A DNA stretch of 64,000 nt from Ralstonia sp. UNC404CL21Col (GCF_000620465.1 NZ_KK211140.1:995964-1059963); one strand, 5' to 3'. Numbered from the stretch's first letter, positions 1 through 8,565 are shown. Notes: generated from the letters alone by a model not told the origin. Numbers and translations: made by a program.

Positions 1-492
1 GGCGGGCTCCCCAATGATGGTCACGCCCTGATCGCGCAGCGTCTGCTGCAGGCTGGTCAGTCGCGCGGCGTCGACGTGGCAGTCGGTGTAGTTGGCTGCG
101 ACGGTGCCGGCGACGGCAGAGAGCGCAATGCCTGCGGGGGCCGCATCAGCATCTCCGGTATCTGGATTTGGCACGGTGCCGGCGGCTGCGGCGTCGTGCA
201 GGCGCACAAAGCCGCGAGGAACAACGCAGGCAGCGTCAGCTTGAACGGGGACATAGCGAGGCACTTCCTTGATGATGGTGTCGCCCTTGAGGCGGATGAC
301 GCGCTCGCGGTCGACGTACTGCGTGACGGTGACGGTGGCGGCCTTGGCGTTGGCGAGCTGTTTGCGCAGGGTGGCTGCGGTGGACTCGGCCAGGGCGGCG
401 CTTTGGACTGCGGCGTTGTAGCTGGTGGTGGCCCACCAGGCGAGGCCTGCGGCGATGGCTAGCAGCGCGAGGACGGCGGCAGCGCGCTTCAT
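1..492 (-). CDS. Rz-like i-spanin (LysB-type), truncated by window edge
   Basis: This frame opens at the ATG at 492 and stays open to base 1, so the 3' end lies outside the window. The product starts MKRAAAVLALLAIAAGLAWW, an N-terminal membrane anchor, followed by an Ala/Thr/Lys-rich segment suited to a periplasmic coiled coil. Its start overlaps the end of the endolysin gene by 4 bp, and a second, lipoprotein-like frame lies inside it. Both points are typical of Rz/Rz1 spanin pairs, which fuse the inner and outer membranes in the last step of phage lysis. The family call rests on position, topology and the nested gene; the sequence itself is poorly conserved in this family. Confidence 0.7.
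   Translation of the reverse strand, partial: MKRAAAVLALLAIAAGLAWWATTSYNAAVQSAALAESTAATLRKQLANAKAATVTVTQYVDRERVIRLKGDTIIKEVPRYVPVQADAACVVPRGFVRLHDAAAAGTVPNPDTGDADAAPAGIALSAVAGTVAANYTDCHVDAARLTSLQQTLRDQGVTIIGEPA
57..254 (-). CDS. Rz1-like outer-membrane spanin lipoprotein nested in Rz
   Basis: A 65-residue protein in the +1 frame, wholly inside the Rz-like gene. It has a short hydrophobic signal ending in a lipobox-like LCAC, with Cys19 as the probable lipidated residue, and then a proline-rich mature part with PQPPAP and PSPAPSQP runs. A small proline-rich lipoprotein embedded out of frame in an Rz gene is the classic architecture of P2 LysC and lambda Rz1. It would sit in the outer membrane and pair with the i-spanin across the periplasm. 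The call rests on architecture, because these proteins share little sequence. Confidence 0.7.
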   Translation of the reverse strand: MSPFKLTLPALFLAALCACTTPQPPAPCQIQIPEMLMRPPQALRSLPSPAPSQPTTPTATSTPRD

Positions 493-1295
493 GCCGCGAC
501 CTCCGCTTCGGCCTGGTAGCGGTCAAACGCTCGGGCGAGCTTGACGTCGTATAGGTTGGCTTCGTAGGCGGGGCCGTTGTACAGCCTGGCAAAGGTGGGC
601 CACTTGCGGGCGCGCAGCGCCTTGAGCAGGGTGGGGTCGGCTTTGACGAAGCGCACGAAGGCATCGAGCTGCGCGGCCTCGCTGGTGCGCATGGAGGCGA
701 CGAAGTGCTGCACGCTGGGGTAGTCGAGCAGGTTCCAGTGAAACCCCATGATCTGGAAGGCGCCCCAACTGGCCGAGGCGAGGGCACAGTCTTCGTCTAT
801 CTGGATGGCGCGGGCCAGGCGCATGTGCTCGCCGGCATTGCCGACGTAGCCGCCGCGCTTGGGGTTGACCAAGTTGGGGAACTGGCGGGCCAGGGCGTCG
901 GCGTCTTTGCCGGCGCGTGTGAGCTGGCGATGCATGATGTGCCGCTCGAACAGGATGACCGGGCGGCCGTCCGGCAGGAAGCCGTTGCCGAGGCTTTCGA
1001 CCTCGTTGACGGCGCGGATGGCGGCCAGGGGCACGTCGAGCGTTTCAGCGGCGGCCTGCAGGTCGGCGCCAGTCAGGTGGCGGATGTCGCGCGCGCCGGA
1101 CTGCAGCGCTGCCATCGTCTTAGGGCCTGCAATGCCGTCGACGACCAGGCCGAAGCGGATCTGTGCCACGCGCACGGCGGCGGCGGTGTCTGCGCAGTAG
1201 ACGGCGGTGTCCGGGGCAGTGAAGCCGTTGGCGGTGAGCAGCCGTTGCAGCTCCAGCACGGCGGCGCCGACCATGCCTTCTCGCAGGATCGTCAT
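489..1295 (-). CDS. Phage endolysin, N-acetylmuramidase with peptidoglycan-binding domain
   Basis: 268 residues from the ATG at 1295; longer upstream frames would run into the holin gene. Residues about 5-65 read as a PG_binding_1 module (REGMVGAAVLELQRLLTANG, then VVDGIAGPKTMAAL). Residues about 85-265 resemble the DUF3380 N-acetylmuramidase family: AINEVES-type motif (here AVNEVESLG), LFERHIMHR, YVGNAGEHMRLARA and SWGAFQIMGFHW. The second acidic residue of AVNEVES is the probable catalytic Glu. The gene starts inside the holin stop (4-bp overlap) and ends overlapping the Rz-like start, forming a lysis cassette. It occupies the place of gpK in P2. Confidence 0.87.
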   Translation of the reverse strand: MTILREGMVGAAVLELQRLLTANGFTAPDTAVYCADTAAAVRVAQIRFGLVVDGIAGPKTMAALQSGARDIRHLTGADLQAAAETLDVPLAAIRAVNEVESLGNGFLPDGRPVILFERHIMHRQLTRAGKDADALARQFPNLVNPKRGGYVGNAGEHMRLARAIQIDEDCALASASWGAFQIMGFHWNLLDYPSVQHFVASMRTSEAAQLDAFVRFVKADPTLLKALRARKWPTFARLYNGPAYEANLYDVKLARAFDRYQAEAEVAA

Positions 1296-1603
1296 GCGGA
1301 CCTCCGCAGGATGCGAACAAACCACCCCTGACGCGCACCGCCCATGCGGAACAGCTCGACCACGTTGCCGCGCACGGCGTAGACGGCGATGCACAGCACG
1401 GCGGTGATGCCGTTCTGCGCGGCGAGCGCCCAGTCATACCGGCCGAACAGCACGCTGATGGTGACGGCGCCGGCGAGCACGACAAGGCCGTACGCCAGGC
1501 GTGACGCCCAGGGCCGGTGCGCGGCGCCGTTGCGCTTGAAGAGCAGCAGGCGCAGGGCGATCAGGGCGCACAACGCGGCCTGCACGATGAAGAGCGTTTT
1601 CAT
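1292..1603 (-). CDS. Phage holin, three-membrane-segment family
   Basis: 103 residues with three hydrophobic stretches (about 1-20, 35-53 and 62-80) and a basic C-terminal tail ending ILRRSA. Size, topology and position directly before the endolysin fit the 3-TM holins of P2-like phages of Ralstonia and Burkholderia. Holins form the timed lesion in the inner membrane that releases or activates the endolysin. Its start overlaps the stop of the upstream holin-like gene by 4 bp, and its own stop overlaps the endolysin start by 4 bp, so the lysis genes are translationally chained. Confidence 0.75.
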   Translation of the reverse strand: MKTLFIVQAALCALIALRLLLFKRNGAAHRPWASRLAYGLVVLAGAVTISVLFGRYDWALAAQNGITAVLCIAVYAVRGNVVELFRMGGARQGWFVRILRRSA

Positions 1604-1995
1604 GGTTGCTTGCCTCCCTTGTCTGCGCCACCCTTGAGTGCGGCGAAGAGGCGGTCGCTGTTGTCTGCCAGTCGGATGAGGGCCAGGAGCAACTTGACCA
1701 CTACGGTGGAGGCGACCAGTGCACCCACGGCATGGCTGACTTCGGTGTTGGTGGGCAGCGCCTTGGCGATGAGCGCGGCGGCCAGCGGGGCGGACAGCAG
1801 CCCTGCGACGATGGATGCGGCCAGGAAGCCGAGCTTTTTGACGGTGCCAAGCTCGCCGCTGTTGAGGACGAAGACGGCGGCGCCGGCGAAGGCGCCCAGC
1901 ACGGTGCCGGGGTCGACGCCTGGCAGCAGGGACAACGCGCCCACGCCCGTGACGGCGAGGGTGGCGGTGGAGCCGGTGGAGATGGGTTCAGCCAT
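1600..1995 (-). CDS. Putative second holin-like phage membrane protein
   Basis: 131 residues from the ATG at 1995 (MAEPISTGSTATLAVTG). The upstream part of the longer open frame lies in another gene. There are hydrophobic segments near residues 12-45, 50-75 and 85-105, and a charged C-terminus (GGADKGGKQP). Proteins like this sit just upstream of the 3-TM holin in many P2-like phages and are usually called putative holin; a role as holin or antiholin is inferred from position only. It lies between tail gene X and the lysis cassette, 14 bp after X. Confidence 0.65.
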   Translation of the reverse strand: MAEPISTGSTATLAVTGVGALSLLPGVDPGTVLGAFAGAAVFVLNSGELGTVKKLGFLAASIVAGLLSAPLAAALIAKALPTNTEVSHAVGALVASTVVVKLLLALIRLADNSDRLFAALKGGADKGGKQP

Positions 1996-2009
1996 TGGGT
2001 TCCTTGTGG

Positions 2010-2213
2010 TCAGTCCCAGAGCTGGACCATTTGCATGGCCGGCTGCGGGGAGATGTCGGGCATGACCAGCTCGGTGCCGTGCGGCAGCACGGGGCCAAGG
2101 TCGGCAATGCCCGGGTTGGCGGCGAGGACGGCCTCTGTGACGCCTGCGGTGCGGCCGTAGACGCGGTGGCAAATGGCGTCGACGGTGTCGCCCTGGATGG
2201 CCCGTACGCGCAT
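2010..2213 (-). CDS. Tail protein X (P2 gpX family)
   Basis: 67 residues with the conserved start of Phage_tail_X proteins: V-x-A-x-Q-G-D-T-V-D-A-I-C. The fold is LysM-like, and the protein is needed for tail completion in P2. The length matches P2 gpX. Its ATG overlaps the last base of the head-completion gene stop, so it is likely coupled to that gene. Position between gpL and the lysis genes matches P2 order. Confidence 0.88.
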   Translation of the reverse strand: MRVRAIQGDTVDAICHRVYGRTAGVTEAVLAANPGIADLGPVLPHGTELVMPDISPQPAMQMVQLWD

Positions 2214-2692
2214 CAGATGAGCTCGACGGTGGTGCGGGCGACGCCCTCGATGTCGCTGATGGCCCAGCGGGCGTCACGGCGCAGGTCTTCAACGCCGAGG
2301 TTTTCGGCTTCGGCCTTGCGGTCGCCGGCGGCGGTGGCGTCGATGGTGCGGTAGCGCTCGATGAGCCAGGCGGCGGCCAGGCAGTGCACCGCGCGCCGGT
2401 AGCGGTGCAGGTGTGCGCTTTCGCCATCGATCTTGGGCGCCGGCACTGCGGCCAGCGTGTTCCGGCCGAACGAGACCTGCGCGACCTTCCAGGCCTGCAG
2501 CTCGTCATTGACGGAAATGACCGCCTCGACCAGCGCGGCGCGCATGCGTTGCTGCGTGACGGTGCCATCAAGGCGCATGGCGGCGTAGGCCTGGTCGACG
2601 TCGATATCGGGGAAGAAGCCGTCGTTGGCGATGGGCGGGCCGCCTGCCACGGCGGGCTGCGGTACAGATGCGGCTGCGATGAAGGAGGACAT
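2213..2692 (-). CDS. Head completion/stabilisation protein (P2 gpL family)
   Basis: 159 residues from the ATG at 2692 (MSSFIAAASVPQP); an in-frame ATG at 2740 is possible, but the downstream one has a better spaced purine-rich stretch before it. The text F-F-P-D-I-D-x-x-x-A-Y-A-A-M-R-L-D-G-T-V near the N-terminus and A-V-H-C-L-A-A-A-W-L-I-E-R-Y in the middle are typical of gpL, which closes the DNA-filled head before tail joining. The stop overlaps the gene X start. Confidence 0.83.
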   Translation of the reverse strand: MSSFIAAASVPQPAVAGGPPIANDGFFPDIDVDQAYAAMRLDGTVTQQRMRAALVEAVISVNDELQAWKVAQVSFGRNTLAAVPAPKIDGESAHLHRYRRAVHCLAAAWLIERYRTIDATAAGDRKAEAENLGVEDLRRDARWAISDIEGVARTTVELI

Positions 2693-2788
2693 GGGTTCAG
2701 TGGGCTGGGAGGCGGTGGACGGGGCGAGGCTTCGCGGCACGCCGGAAGACTGCCCCGTGCCGCCTGATGCGCGGGGTCACGCTCGGTG

Positions 2789-3499
2789 TCAGCTCTTCCC
2801 GTCGCCGGGCTTAGCTGCGTTCTTGATGTCGCGCTCGATGCGCTCGATGTCTTTTTTCACGCCGGATTTGTCGTGCAGTTCCAGCGCGCGGCGCAGGTGC
2901 GCGAGGGCTTCTTCGCGGCACGCGTTGGCGGTGGCCTGGTCGTGGCCGGTGGCCACCGCCGCGATGACATAGCCCAACGCCTTGTGCAGCTTGGCGCGGA
3001 CTTCATCGGGCATGTCCTGGTCGCGCACGAGCGCTTCCACCGCGATGAGCGCTTCAACGTCGGCCGACTGGATGGCGGCCGGGTCTTTCAAGACCATGTT
3101 GGCGAACTCTTCTGCGATGAGGCAGGCGGTGGTGCGCTGGTACTGGTCGGGCATCGCCAGCTTGTGGCGGATGGCGTAGTCGGCCAACGGCAGGGCGCCG
3201 GCGAAGTCGCCCACGTCGATGCGCCAGACGAGCACGGTCATGAAGATGTCGTCTTGCGTGCCGCTGTCGGCCTGCAGGACGCCTTCCACCCACGCCGCGT
3301 ACTCGGGGAGCATGCGGCGTTTGGTGTCTGCCTTGCGCTCGACGGACTGCACCTGCTTGAGCTGGCGCTTGTGCTCGGCGAGCTGCGCGAGCATGAGTTC
3401 GTAGCCGTTGGCGTGGCGCAGCGGGTTGGCTTCCTGCTCGGCCTGCGCCGCCAGGGCGGCGGAGGCCCGCAGGAAGTGGTTGCGGGCGGGGCTGGTCAT
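2789..3499 (-). CDS. Terminase small subunit (P2 gpM family)
   Basis: 236 residues beginning MTSPARNHFLRASAALAAQ. The start, the charged middle (QLKQVQSVERKADTKRRMLP) and W-V-E-G-V-L are recognisable from P2-family small terminases, which recognise cos DNA and endow gpP with nuclease activity. The start overlaps the capsid gene stop by 4 bp. A 96-bp gap separates it from gpL. A position next to the capsid gene rather than next to the large subunit is the normal P2 arrangement. Confidence 0.85.
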   Translation of the reverse strand: MTSPARNHFLRASAALAAQAEQEANPLRHANGYELMLAQLAEHKRQLKQVQSVERKADTKRRMLPEYAAWVEGVLQADSGTQDDIFMTVLVWRIDVGDFAGALPLADYAIRHKLAMPDQYQRTTACLIAEEFANMVLKDPAAIQSADVEALIAVEALVRDQDMPDEVRAKLHKALGYVIAAVATGHDQATANACREEALAHLRRALELHDKSGVKKDIERIERDIKNAAKPGDGKS

Positions 3500-4506
3500 T
3501 GCGCACCGATGGCGATGTTTTCGACCAATGCAGCGCAGCCCAGATCCTCGATGACGTATGCGTCGTTGCTCGACTCATAGTTCTCGATGCGGTCACGCTT
3601 GGCGTTGTCGACGATGGTGCGGCGGCGCGCGCCGTCCTGGTAGTAGATGGACAGGTTGTCCAGGCGCGTCACGAGCAGCCCGTTGGCGGGGAAGTACGGC
3701 ACACGCACGGCGGGCAGATTGCCGATGCGCTTCTGGCTGACGATCATGTCCACCGCCAACGTATCGGTCGGCCGGTTGGGCTGATTGATGATCGGGAAAT
3801 ACTTGTCGGCCAGGAGCTGACGGCCGCACACGACGACCAGCTCCGGGTCCTCTGCATACCACGGCTCGACCAGGTGATTGACCACATCGAAGACGAGCGC
3901 GTCGAGGTTGCCGTAGTCGCCGCCGGCGCCGACGATGATCTTTCCCGCGTCCTTGCCGTCTTTCATCACGCGCTGCGGCGCCAGGTCACGCAGGTATTGC
4001 AGCCAGCCCCGGTTCACGTCCTGCAGCAGAGGATTGGTGGCGCGGTCGGAGGTGGGCACACGCTTGACGCCGTTGAAGCCGATGGTCATGCGGTCCAGCG
4101 CCTGGCGCTTGATGATGGCGTCGCGGATGCGCGTTTGGAAGTCTTTGAACTTCGCCCAGGCATCCAGCTTTTGGTACGTGATGTGTGTATCCGAGTTGGT
4201 CTGCTCGCAGCGATAGCGCAGGCCGTCCAGCGTGGAAATGTCGGCGGTCTGGCGGTCTTGCTTGGTGGTGTCCGTGGTGCTGGCCACCGGACCCGAGACG
4301 CCCAGGCCGACCTTTTCGGCTTCCTGTTCAGGCACGCCATAGACGTTCACCTTGGACAGGAATTGGCTGGATTCTTGGATCTTCGTTTCGAGGCGCTGCT
4401 GCACCGTCGCGTTGACGGAAAACTTGGTGTCGACGCGGTCAACGCCGTTCAGCTTGGCAACTTCGGCGGTGTAGGCATCGTAGAGGCGGCGGGTTTCATT
4501 GCGCAT
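3496..4506 (-). CDS. Major capsid protein (P2 gpN family)
   Basis: 336 residues starting MRNETRRLYDAYTAEVAKLN, close to the usual size of P2-type major capsid precursors. Recognisable segments include F-L-S-K-V-N-V-Y-G-V, G-F-N-G-V, G-W-L-Q-Y-L-R-D-L-A-P, and a C-terminal Y-E-S-S-N-D-A-Y-V-I-E-D. In this family the N-terminus is trimmed by the gpO protease during head maturation. It lies 44 bp downstream of the scaffold gene and overlaps the small terminase by 4 bp. Confidence 0.92.
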   Translation of the reverse strand: MRNETRRLYDAYTAEVAKLNGVDRVDTKFSVNATVQQRLETKIQESSQFLSKVNVYGVPEQEAEKVGLGVSGPVASTTDTTKQDRQTADISTLDGLRYRCEQTNSDTHITYQKLDAWAKFKDFQTRIRDAIIKRQALDRMTIGFNGVKRVPTSDRATNPLLQDVNRGWLQYLRDLAPQRVMKDGKDAGKIIVGAGGDYGNLDALVFDVVNHLVEPWYAEDPELVVVCGRQLLADKYFPIINQPNRPTDTLAVDMIVSQKRIGNLPAVRVPYFPANGLLVTRLDNLSIYYQDGARRRTIVDNAKRDRIENYESSNDAYVIEDLGCAALVENIAIGAQ

Positions 4507-4550
4507 GGGGTGCTCCGGGTGTTGGTCGGGGTTGTGCGGCGTCGGCCGGG

Positions 4551-5381
4551 TCAGCAGTCGGTCTTGATGTCGGCGGTGCCGTCGCCGCCGGTGGCGGGCG
4601 GCCGGGCGCTGAAGGCGGGCGTGGTTTCGAGCCCGTGCTTGAGCGTGTTGAAGGCCTTGTCGCGCTCGTCAGCCTGGGCCTTGAACTCGGCCAACTGGTC
4701 GTTGATCGTCTTGAGCCCTGCGGTGAACTGGTCGCCCAGCGACTGCACCTGCGTGGCGATGATCTGCACGGCGTCCTGCACGTCAGAGAAGCGGGCATCG
4801 TTGCCGGTCTCGGCTTTGGTCTGGCGCGAGAACAGGCGCTTGATGCTGTCGGCCAGGCCTGCGGTAGCGCTGGGCTGCTCGGGGGTGAAGTCAAGGTCGA
4901 CTTCTACGGCTTCGGTGAAGAGGTTGTCGGGGTCTTGCTTGCGCGCGGCGAGCGGGTTGACCTTGGCGGTGGCGCTGAACTGCAGGACTTCACAGCCGAG
5001 GCTTGCCGGGTTGTCGGTGACGGCCAGGCCGACGAGGTAGGCCTCTTTGGTGTCGGCGAAGCTCGGCTGCACTTCCATCGACGAAAAAATCTTCTGGCGT
5101 GCCTTGGTGAGCGCGATCAGCTCGTCGGTAGGGTCGAGCTGCGCGTACAGGCCCATCTTGCCGTCTTGCTCTTCCGCTTTCAGTGCGATGACATCGCCGT
5201 ACGCCTTGAAGGGGCCGGCCGGCGAGTAGCCGCGGATGTGCTCCATGTTGATGCGCGCGGAATACGTCTTCGGGTCGTAGTTGTTCGCCATCTGCACGAG
5301 CATGTTGCGATCAATGACGCGGCCGTCGCTGGTGGCGCCTTCGGTGGCGATGCGGAAGAACCTGTTGGCCTTGGTGCCCAT
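4551..5381 (-). CDS. Capsid scaffolding protein and maturation protease (P2 gpO family)
   Basis: 276 residues from the ATG at 5381, preceded by a GAGGA ribosome-binding site; an in-frame ATG further upstream lacks one. The N-terminal protease half carries the typical R-I-N-M-E-H-I-R-G-Y stretch (putative catalytic His) and M-E-V-Q-P-S-F-A-D-T. The C-terminal half is a charged, probably helical scaffold (F-S-D-V-Q-D-A-V-Q-I-I-A-T-Q-V, then L-K-T-I-N-D-Q-L-A-E-F-K-A-Q). It templates procapsid assembly and then cleaves gpN. It is first in the leftward capsid operon and divergent from the terminase gene. Confidence 0.88.
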   Translation of the reverse strand: MGTKANRFFRIATEGATSDGRVIDRNMLVQMANNYDPKTYSARINMEHIRGYSPAGPFKAYGDVIALKAEEQDGKMGLYAQLDPTDELIALTKARQKIFSSMEVQPSFADTKEAYLVGLAVTDNPASLGCEVLQFSATAKVNPLAARKQDPDNLFTEAVEVDLDFTPEQPSATAGLADSIKRLFSRQTKAETGNDARFSDVQDAVQIIATQVQSLGDQFTAGLKTINDQLAEFKAQADERDKAFNTLKHGLETTPAFSARPPATGGDGTADIKTDC

Positions 5382-5454
5382 GTTGTCCTCGTTGGTCGGT
5401 GGTTCGTTGGTGCTGACATCTTCAGCGCCGTGCATCGCGCGGGCAACGCGTTGG

Positions 5455-5479
5455 TGTTGTGCGAACCCGCGCCACAACA
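5455..5479. promoter_or_regulatory. Dyad in the divergent late-gene promoter region (candidate Ogr-type site)
   Basis: The arms TGTTGTG (5455-5461) and CACAACA (5473-5479) are perfect inverted repeats around an 11-nt centre. They lie between the diverging scaffold (start 5381) and terminase (start 5523) genes. P2-family late promoters are switched on by Ogr-type activators that bind short TGT...ACA dyads upstream of the -35 region. The spacing here differs slightly from the P2 consensus. The role is inferred from position and symmetry. Confidence 0.4.
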
Positions 5480-5522
5480 GGCAGCGCGTGGCACGCGCGC
5501 GCGCGGCCGGTAGCGTTGCGGC

Positions 5523-7310
5523 ATGACTACGTTGCCGCCTATCGCTTCTCTCTCAATCGACCCGGAAATGGACCCGCGCCGCGTGGCGCGTTCGCTCTAC
5601 TGGCAGGGCTACCGCGTGGCGCGCATCGCGGAAATGCTCAAGGTGAAGCCGGTGACGGTGCACAGTTGGAAGCGCCGCGATGCATGGTCGGATACGACGC
5701 CCGATGAGCGCGTGGCGCTCACGATTGAAGAGCGCTTGATGCGCCTGGTGACGAAGGAGCAGAAGGAAGGGCGCGATTTCAAAGAGATCGACCTGCTGAA
5801 TCGCCAGCTCAACAACATCGCGCGCCGGGAGCGGTACCGCGACGGCGGCAACGAGACCGACCTCAACCCGAAGGTGGCGAACCGCAACGCAGGGCCGCGC
5901 AAGAAGGCGGAGCGCAATGCGATGAGCCCCGAAGAGCAGGAGCAGTTGCAGGAGGCCTTCCGCGATTCTCTGTTCGGGTATCAGGAGGTGTGGCACCGCG
6001 TGGGTGAGGCGGAGCGGATTCGCAACATCCTGAAGTCACGCCAGATTGGGGCGACCTGGTATTTCGCGCGTGAGGCGCTGATCGATGCGCTGACGACCGG
6101 GCGCAACCAGATCTTCCTTTCCGCCAGCAAGGCGCAGGCGCACGTGTTCAAGCAGTACATGGTCCAGTTTGCGAAGGACGCGGCCGGCGTTGAGCTGAAG
6201 GGCGACCCGATTGTGTTGCCGAACGGCGCGACGCTGTACTTCCTGGGCACGAACGCGCGCACGGCGCAGAGCTATCACGGCAACCTGTATTTCGACGAGT
6301 ACTTCTGGGTGCCGCGCTTCCAGGAGCTGCGCAAAGTCGCCTCCGGGATGGCGATCCACAAGCACTGGCGGCAGACGTATTTCTCGACGCCTTCCAGCCT
6401 GGCGCATGACGCGTATCCGTTCTGGTCGGGCGCGCTGTTCAACCGGGGGAAGGCGAAGGACAAGCAGGTCAAGATCGACGTGAGCCATGCGGCGCTGCGC
6501 GATGGCCTGCGCTGCGCGGATGGGCAGTGGCGCCAGATCGTGACGGTGGAGGATGCGCTGCGCGGTGGCTGCAACCTGTTCGACCTGGATCAACTGCGCC
6601 TGGAGTACAGCGAGCCGGACTACGCGAACTTGCTGATGTGCCAGTTCGTGGATGACACGGCGTCTGTGTTCCCGCTGTCGATGCTGATGCGGGGGATGGT
6701 TGATAGCTGGGAGCTGTGGCCGGACTTTCGGCCGTTTGCGCCGCGTCCGTTTGGCAGCCGTGAGGTGTGGCTCGGGTATGACCCGAACGGGGGCGGGCCG
6801 ACCGGTGACAGCGCTGCGATTGTGGTGCTGGCGCCGCCGGCGGTGCCCGATGGCAAGTTCCGCGTGCTGGAGAAGCACCAGTTCAAGGGCATCGATTTTG
6901 AGGAGCAGGCGAACGCCATCCTCCGCGTGTGCGACCGCTACAACGTTGCCTTCATCGGGATCGACCGGACGGGCGTGGGCGATGCCGTCTACCAGCTCGT
7001 GACGAAGGCCAGGCCGGATGCCCATGGCTTCTCGTATTCCGTGGATGTGAAGACGAACCTGGTGTTGAAGGCGTACGACGTCATCAGCAAGGGCCGCCTG
7101 GAGTTCGATGCCGGCTGGACGGACTTTGCCGCGTCGTTCATGTCGATCAAGAAAACCGTTACTGCCTCCGGCGCACGCGTCACCTACCAGGCGGGACGCT
7201 CGGAGGAAACCAGCCATGCCGATCTGGCGTGGGCCTGCATGCATGCGCTTTCCTACGAACCACTCGAAGGCACGACCTCGACCAATACCAGCTTTATGGA
7301 GTTCTTATGA
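5523..7310 (+). CDS. Terminase large subunit, packaging ATPase/nuclease (P2 gpP family)
   Basis: 595 residues, the normal length for gpP. An N-terminal helix-turn-helix-like part (W-Q-G-Y-R-V-A-R-I-A-E-M-L, V-T-V-H-S-W-K-R-R) precedes the ATPase region (L-K-S-R-Q-I-G-A-T-W-Y-F as the Walker-A-like motif; Y-F-D-E-Y-F-W acidic motif). The C-terminal nuclease half begins W-L-G-Y-D-P-N-G-G-G, includes I-D-R-T-G-V-G-D, and ends in conserved S-H-A-D-L-A-W-A text. It pumps DNA into the prohead through the portal. Its stop overlaps the portal start by 4 bp. Confidence 0.93.
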   Translation: MTTLPPIASLSIDPEMDPRRVARSLYWQGYRVARIAEMLKVKPVTVHSWKRRDAWSDTTPDERVALTIEERLMRLVTKEQKEGRDFKEIDLLNRQLNNIARRERYRDGGNETDLNPKVANRNAGPRKKAERNAMSPEEQEQLQEAFRDSLFGYQEVWHRVGEAERIRNILKSRQIGATWYFAREALIDALTTGRNQIFLSASKAQAHVFKQYMVQFAKDAAGVELKGDPIVLPNGATLYFLGTNARTAQSYHGNLYFDEYFWVPRFQELRKVASGMAIHKHWRQTYFSTPSSLAHDAYPFWSGALFNRGKAKDKQVKIDVSHAALRDGLRCADGQWRQIVTVEDALRGGCNLFDLDQLRLEYSEPDYANLLMCQFVDDTASVFPLSMLMRGMVDSWELWPDFRPFAPRPFGSREVWLGYDPNGGGPTGDSAAIVVLAPPAVPDGKFRVLEKHQFKGIDFEEQANAILRVCDRYNVAFIGIDRTGVGDAVYQLVTKARPDAHGFSYSVDVKTNLVLKAYDVISKGRLEFDAGWTDFAASFMSIKKTVTASGARVTYQAGRSEETSHADLAWACMHALSYEPLEGTTSTNTSFMEFL

Positions 7311-8338
7311 GCCGCAAGAAGAATCGGCGCGCCACTGGCACCGCGACGCCCGCCGCGCCCCTCAACGACCACGCGGCCCGCCCGGAGGTCTTTTCGTTTG
7401 GTGACCCGATGGAGGTGCTCGACCGGCGTGAACTGCTCGACTATCTGGAGTGCATGCGGATGGGCAAGTGGTTCGAGCCGCCCCTGCCGTGGGATGGCCT
7501 GGCGAAGTCGTTCCGGGCCGCTGCGCATCACAGCTCGGCCATCTATGTGAAGCGCAACATCTTGGTGAGCACGTTCATCCCGCATCCGCTGTTCCCGCGC
7601 GCGGCATTCGAGCGATTTGTGCTCGATTGGCAGGTGTTTGGCAATGCGTATCTGGAGAACCGGTTGAGCTGGGCGGGCTCCAGCATGGGGCTGGCGCCTG
7701 CGATGGCCAAGTACATGCGGCGGGGTGTCGATCTGTCGACGTACTACTTTGTGCAGGGCGCAGGCGAGCCGCATGAGTTCGCGCGTGGCACCGTGTTTCA
7801 TCTGCAGGAGCCGGACATCAACCAGGAGGTGTATGGGTTGCCGGAATACCTGTCGTCGCTCAACGCGACCTGGTTGAACGAGTCAGCGACGCTGTTCCGC
7901 CGGAAGTATTACAAGAACGGCTCACACGCGGGCTTCATCCTGTACATGACCGACGAGGCGCAAAAGATGGAGGATGTGAAGGCGCTGCGCGACGCGATCG
8001 CGTCGTCGAAGGGGCCGGGCAATTTCCGCAACGTGTTTATGTATGCGCCGAAGGGGAAGAAGGACGGGATTCAGCTTCTGCCCGTGTCCGAGGTGGCGGC
8101 GAAGGATGAGTTCTGGAACATCAAGAGCGTGACGCGCGATGACCAGCTCGCTGCGCATCGGGTGCCGCCGCAGCTCATGGGGATCATTCCGTCGAACACC
8201 GGGGGCTTTGGCGATGTGGAGAAGGCTGCGCTGGTGTTCGCGCGGAATGAGGTGAAGCCGCTGCAGGATCGGCTGTTGGCGATTAATGAGTGGGTGGGGG
8301 AGGAGGTGGTTAGGTTTGAGGAGTATGGGCTGAAGTGA
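7307..8338 (+). CDS. Phage portal protein (P2 gpQ / PBSX family)
   Basis: 343 residues from the ATG at 7307, which overlaps the terminase stop as ATGA. Family text includes F-S-F-G-D-P-M-E-V-L near the N-terminus, R-N-I-L-V-S-T-F-I-P-H-P, F-G-N-A-Y-L-E, Y-G-L-P-E-Y-L-S-S-L, and near the end H-R-V-P-P-Q-L-M-G-I-I-P-S-N-T-G-G-F-G-D-V-E-K. It forms the head vertex through which DNA is packaged. It is the last recognisable phage structural gene on this side and is followed by a terminator. Confidence 0.93.
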   Translation: MSRKKNRRATGTATPAAPLNDHAARPEVFSFGDPMEVLDRRELLDYLECMRMGKWFEPPLPWDGLAKSFRAAAHHSSAIYVKRNILVSTFIPHPLFPRAAFERFVLDWQVFGNAYLENRLSWAGSSMGLAPAMAKYMRRGVDLSTYYFVQGAGEPHEFARGTVFHLQEPDINQEVYGLPEYLSSLNATWLNESATLFRRKYYKNGSHAGFILYMTDEAQKMEDVKALRDAIASSKGPGNFRNVFMYAPKGKKDGIQLLPVSEVAAKDEFWNIKSVTRDDQLAAHRVPPQLMGIIPSNTGGFGDVEKAALVFARNEVKPLQDRLLAINEWVGEEVVRFEEYGLK

Positions 8339-8495
8339 CGGCGCTCTGCGGCGCGTTTGTGCCCCGTATTACTCGCTGTCGGCCGCTAACGGTATGGCGA
8401 CGGTTGTGCACCGTTCCAGGCTCTCAACCGATCTTGTGATCATCGGTGATTCGTCTACAGTGAAATCAGCACCAGAGCAGCTTGCCCAATAGGCG

Positions 8496-8530
8496 AAAGC
8501 CCCGGGGTCGTTGGCGCGGCCCGGGGCTTT
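8496..8530 (+). terminator. Intrinsic-type hairpin downstream of the portal gene
   Basis: AAAGCCCCGGG (8496-8506) pairs perfectly with CCCGGGGCTTT (8520-8530) around a 13-nt loop. The stem is very GC-rich, but the T-run after it is short. It lies about 160 bp after the portal stop and just before the next small gene, so it plausibly ends the gpP-gpQ transcript. Confidence 0.6.
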
Positions 8531-8565
8531 CTGGTGCCAACCACTTGTCGGTTCAAGAGGAGGCT

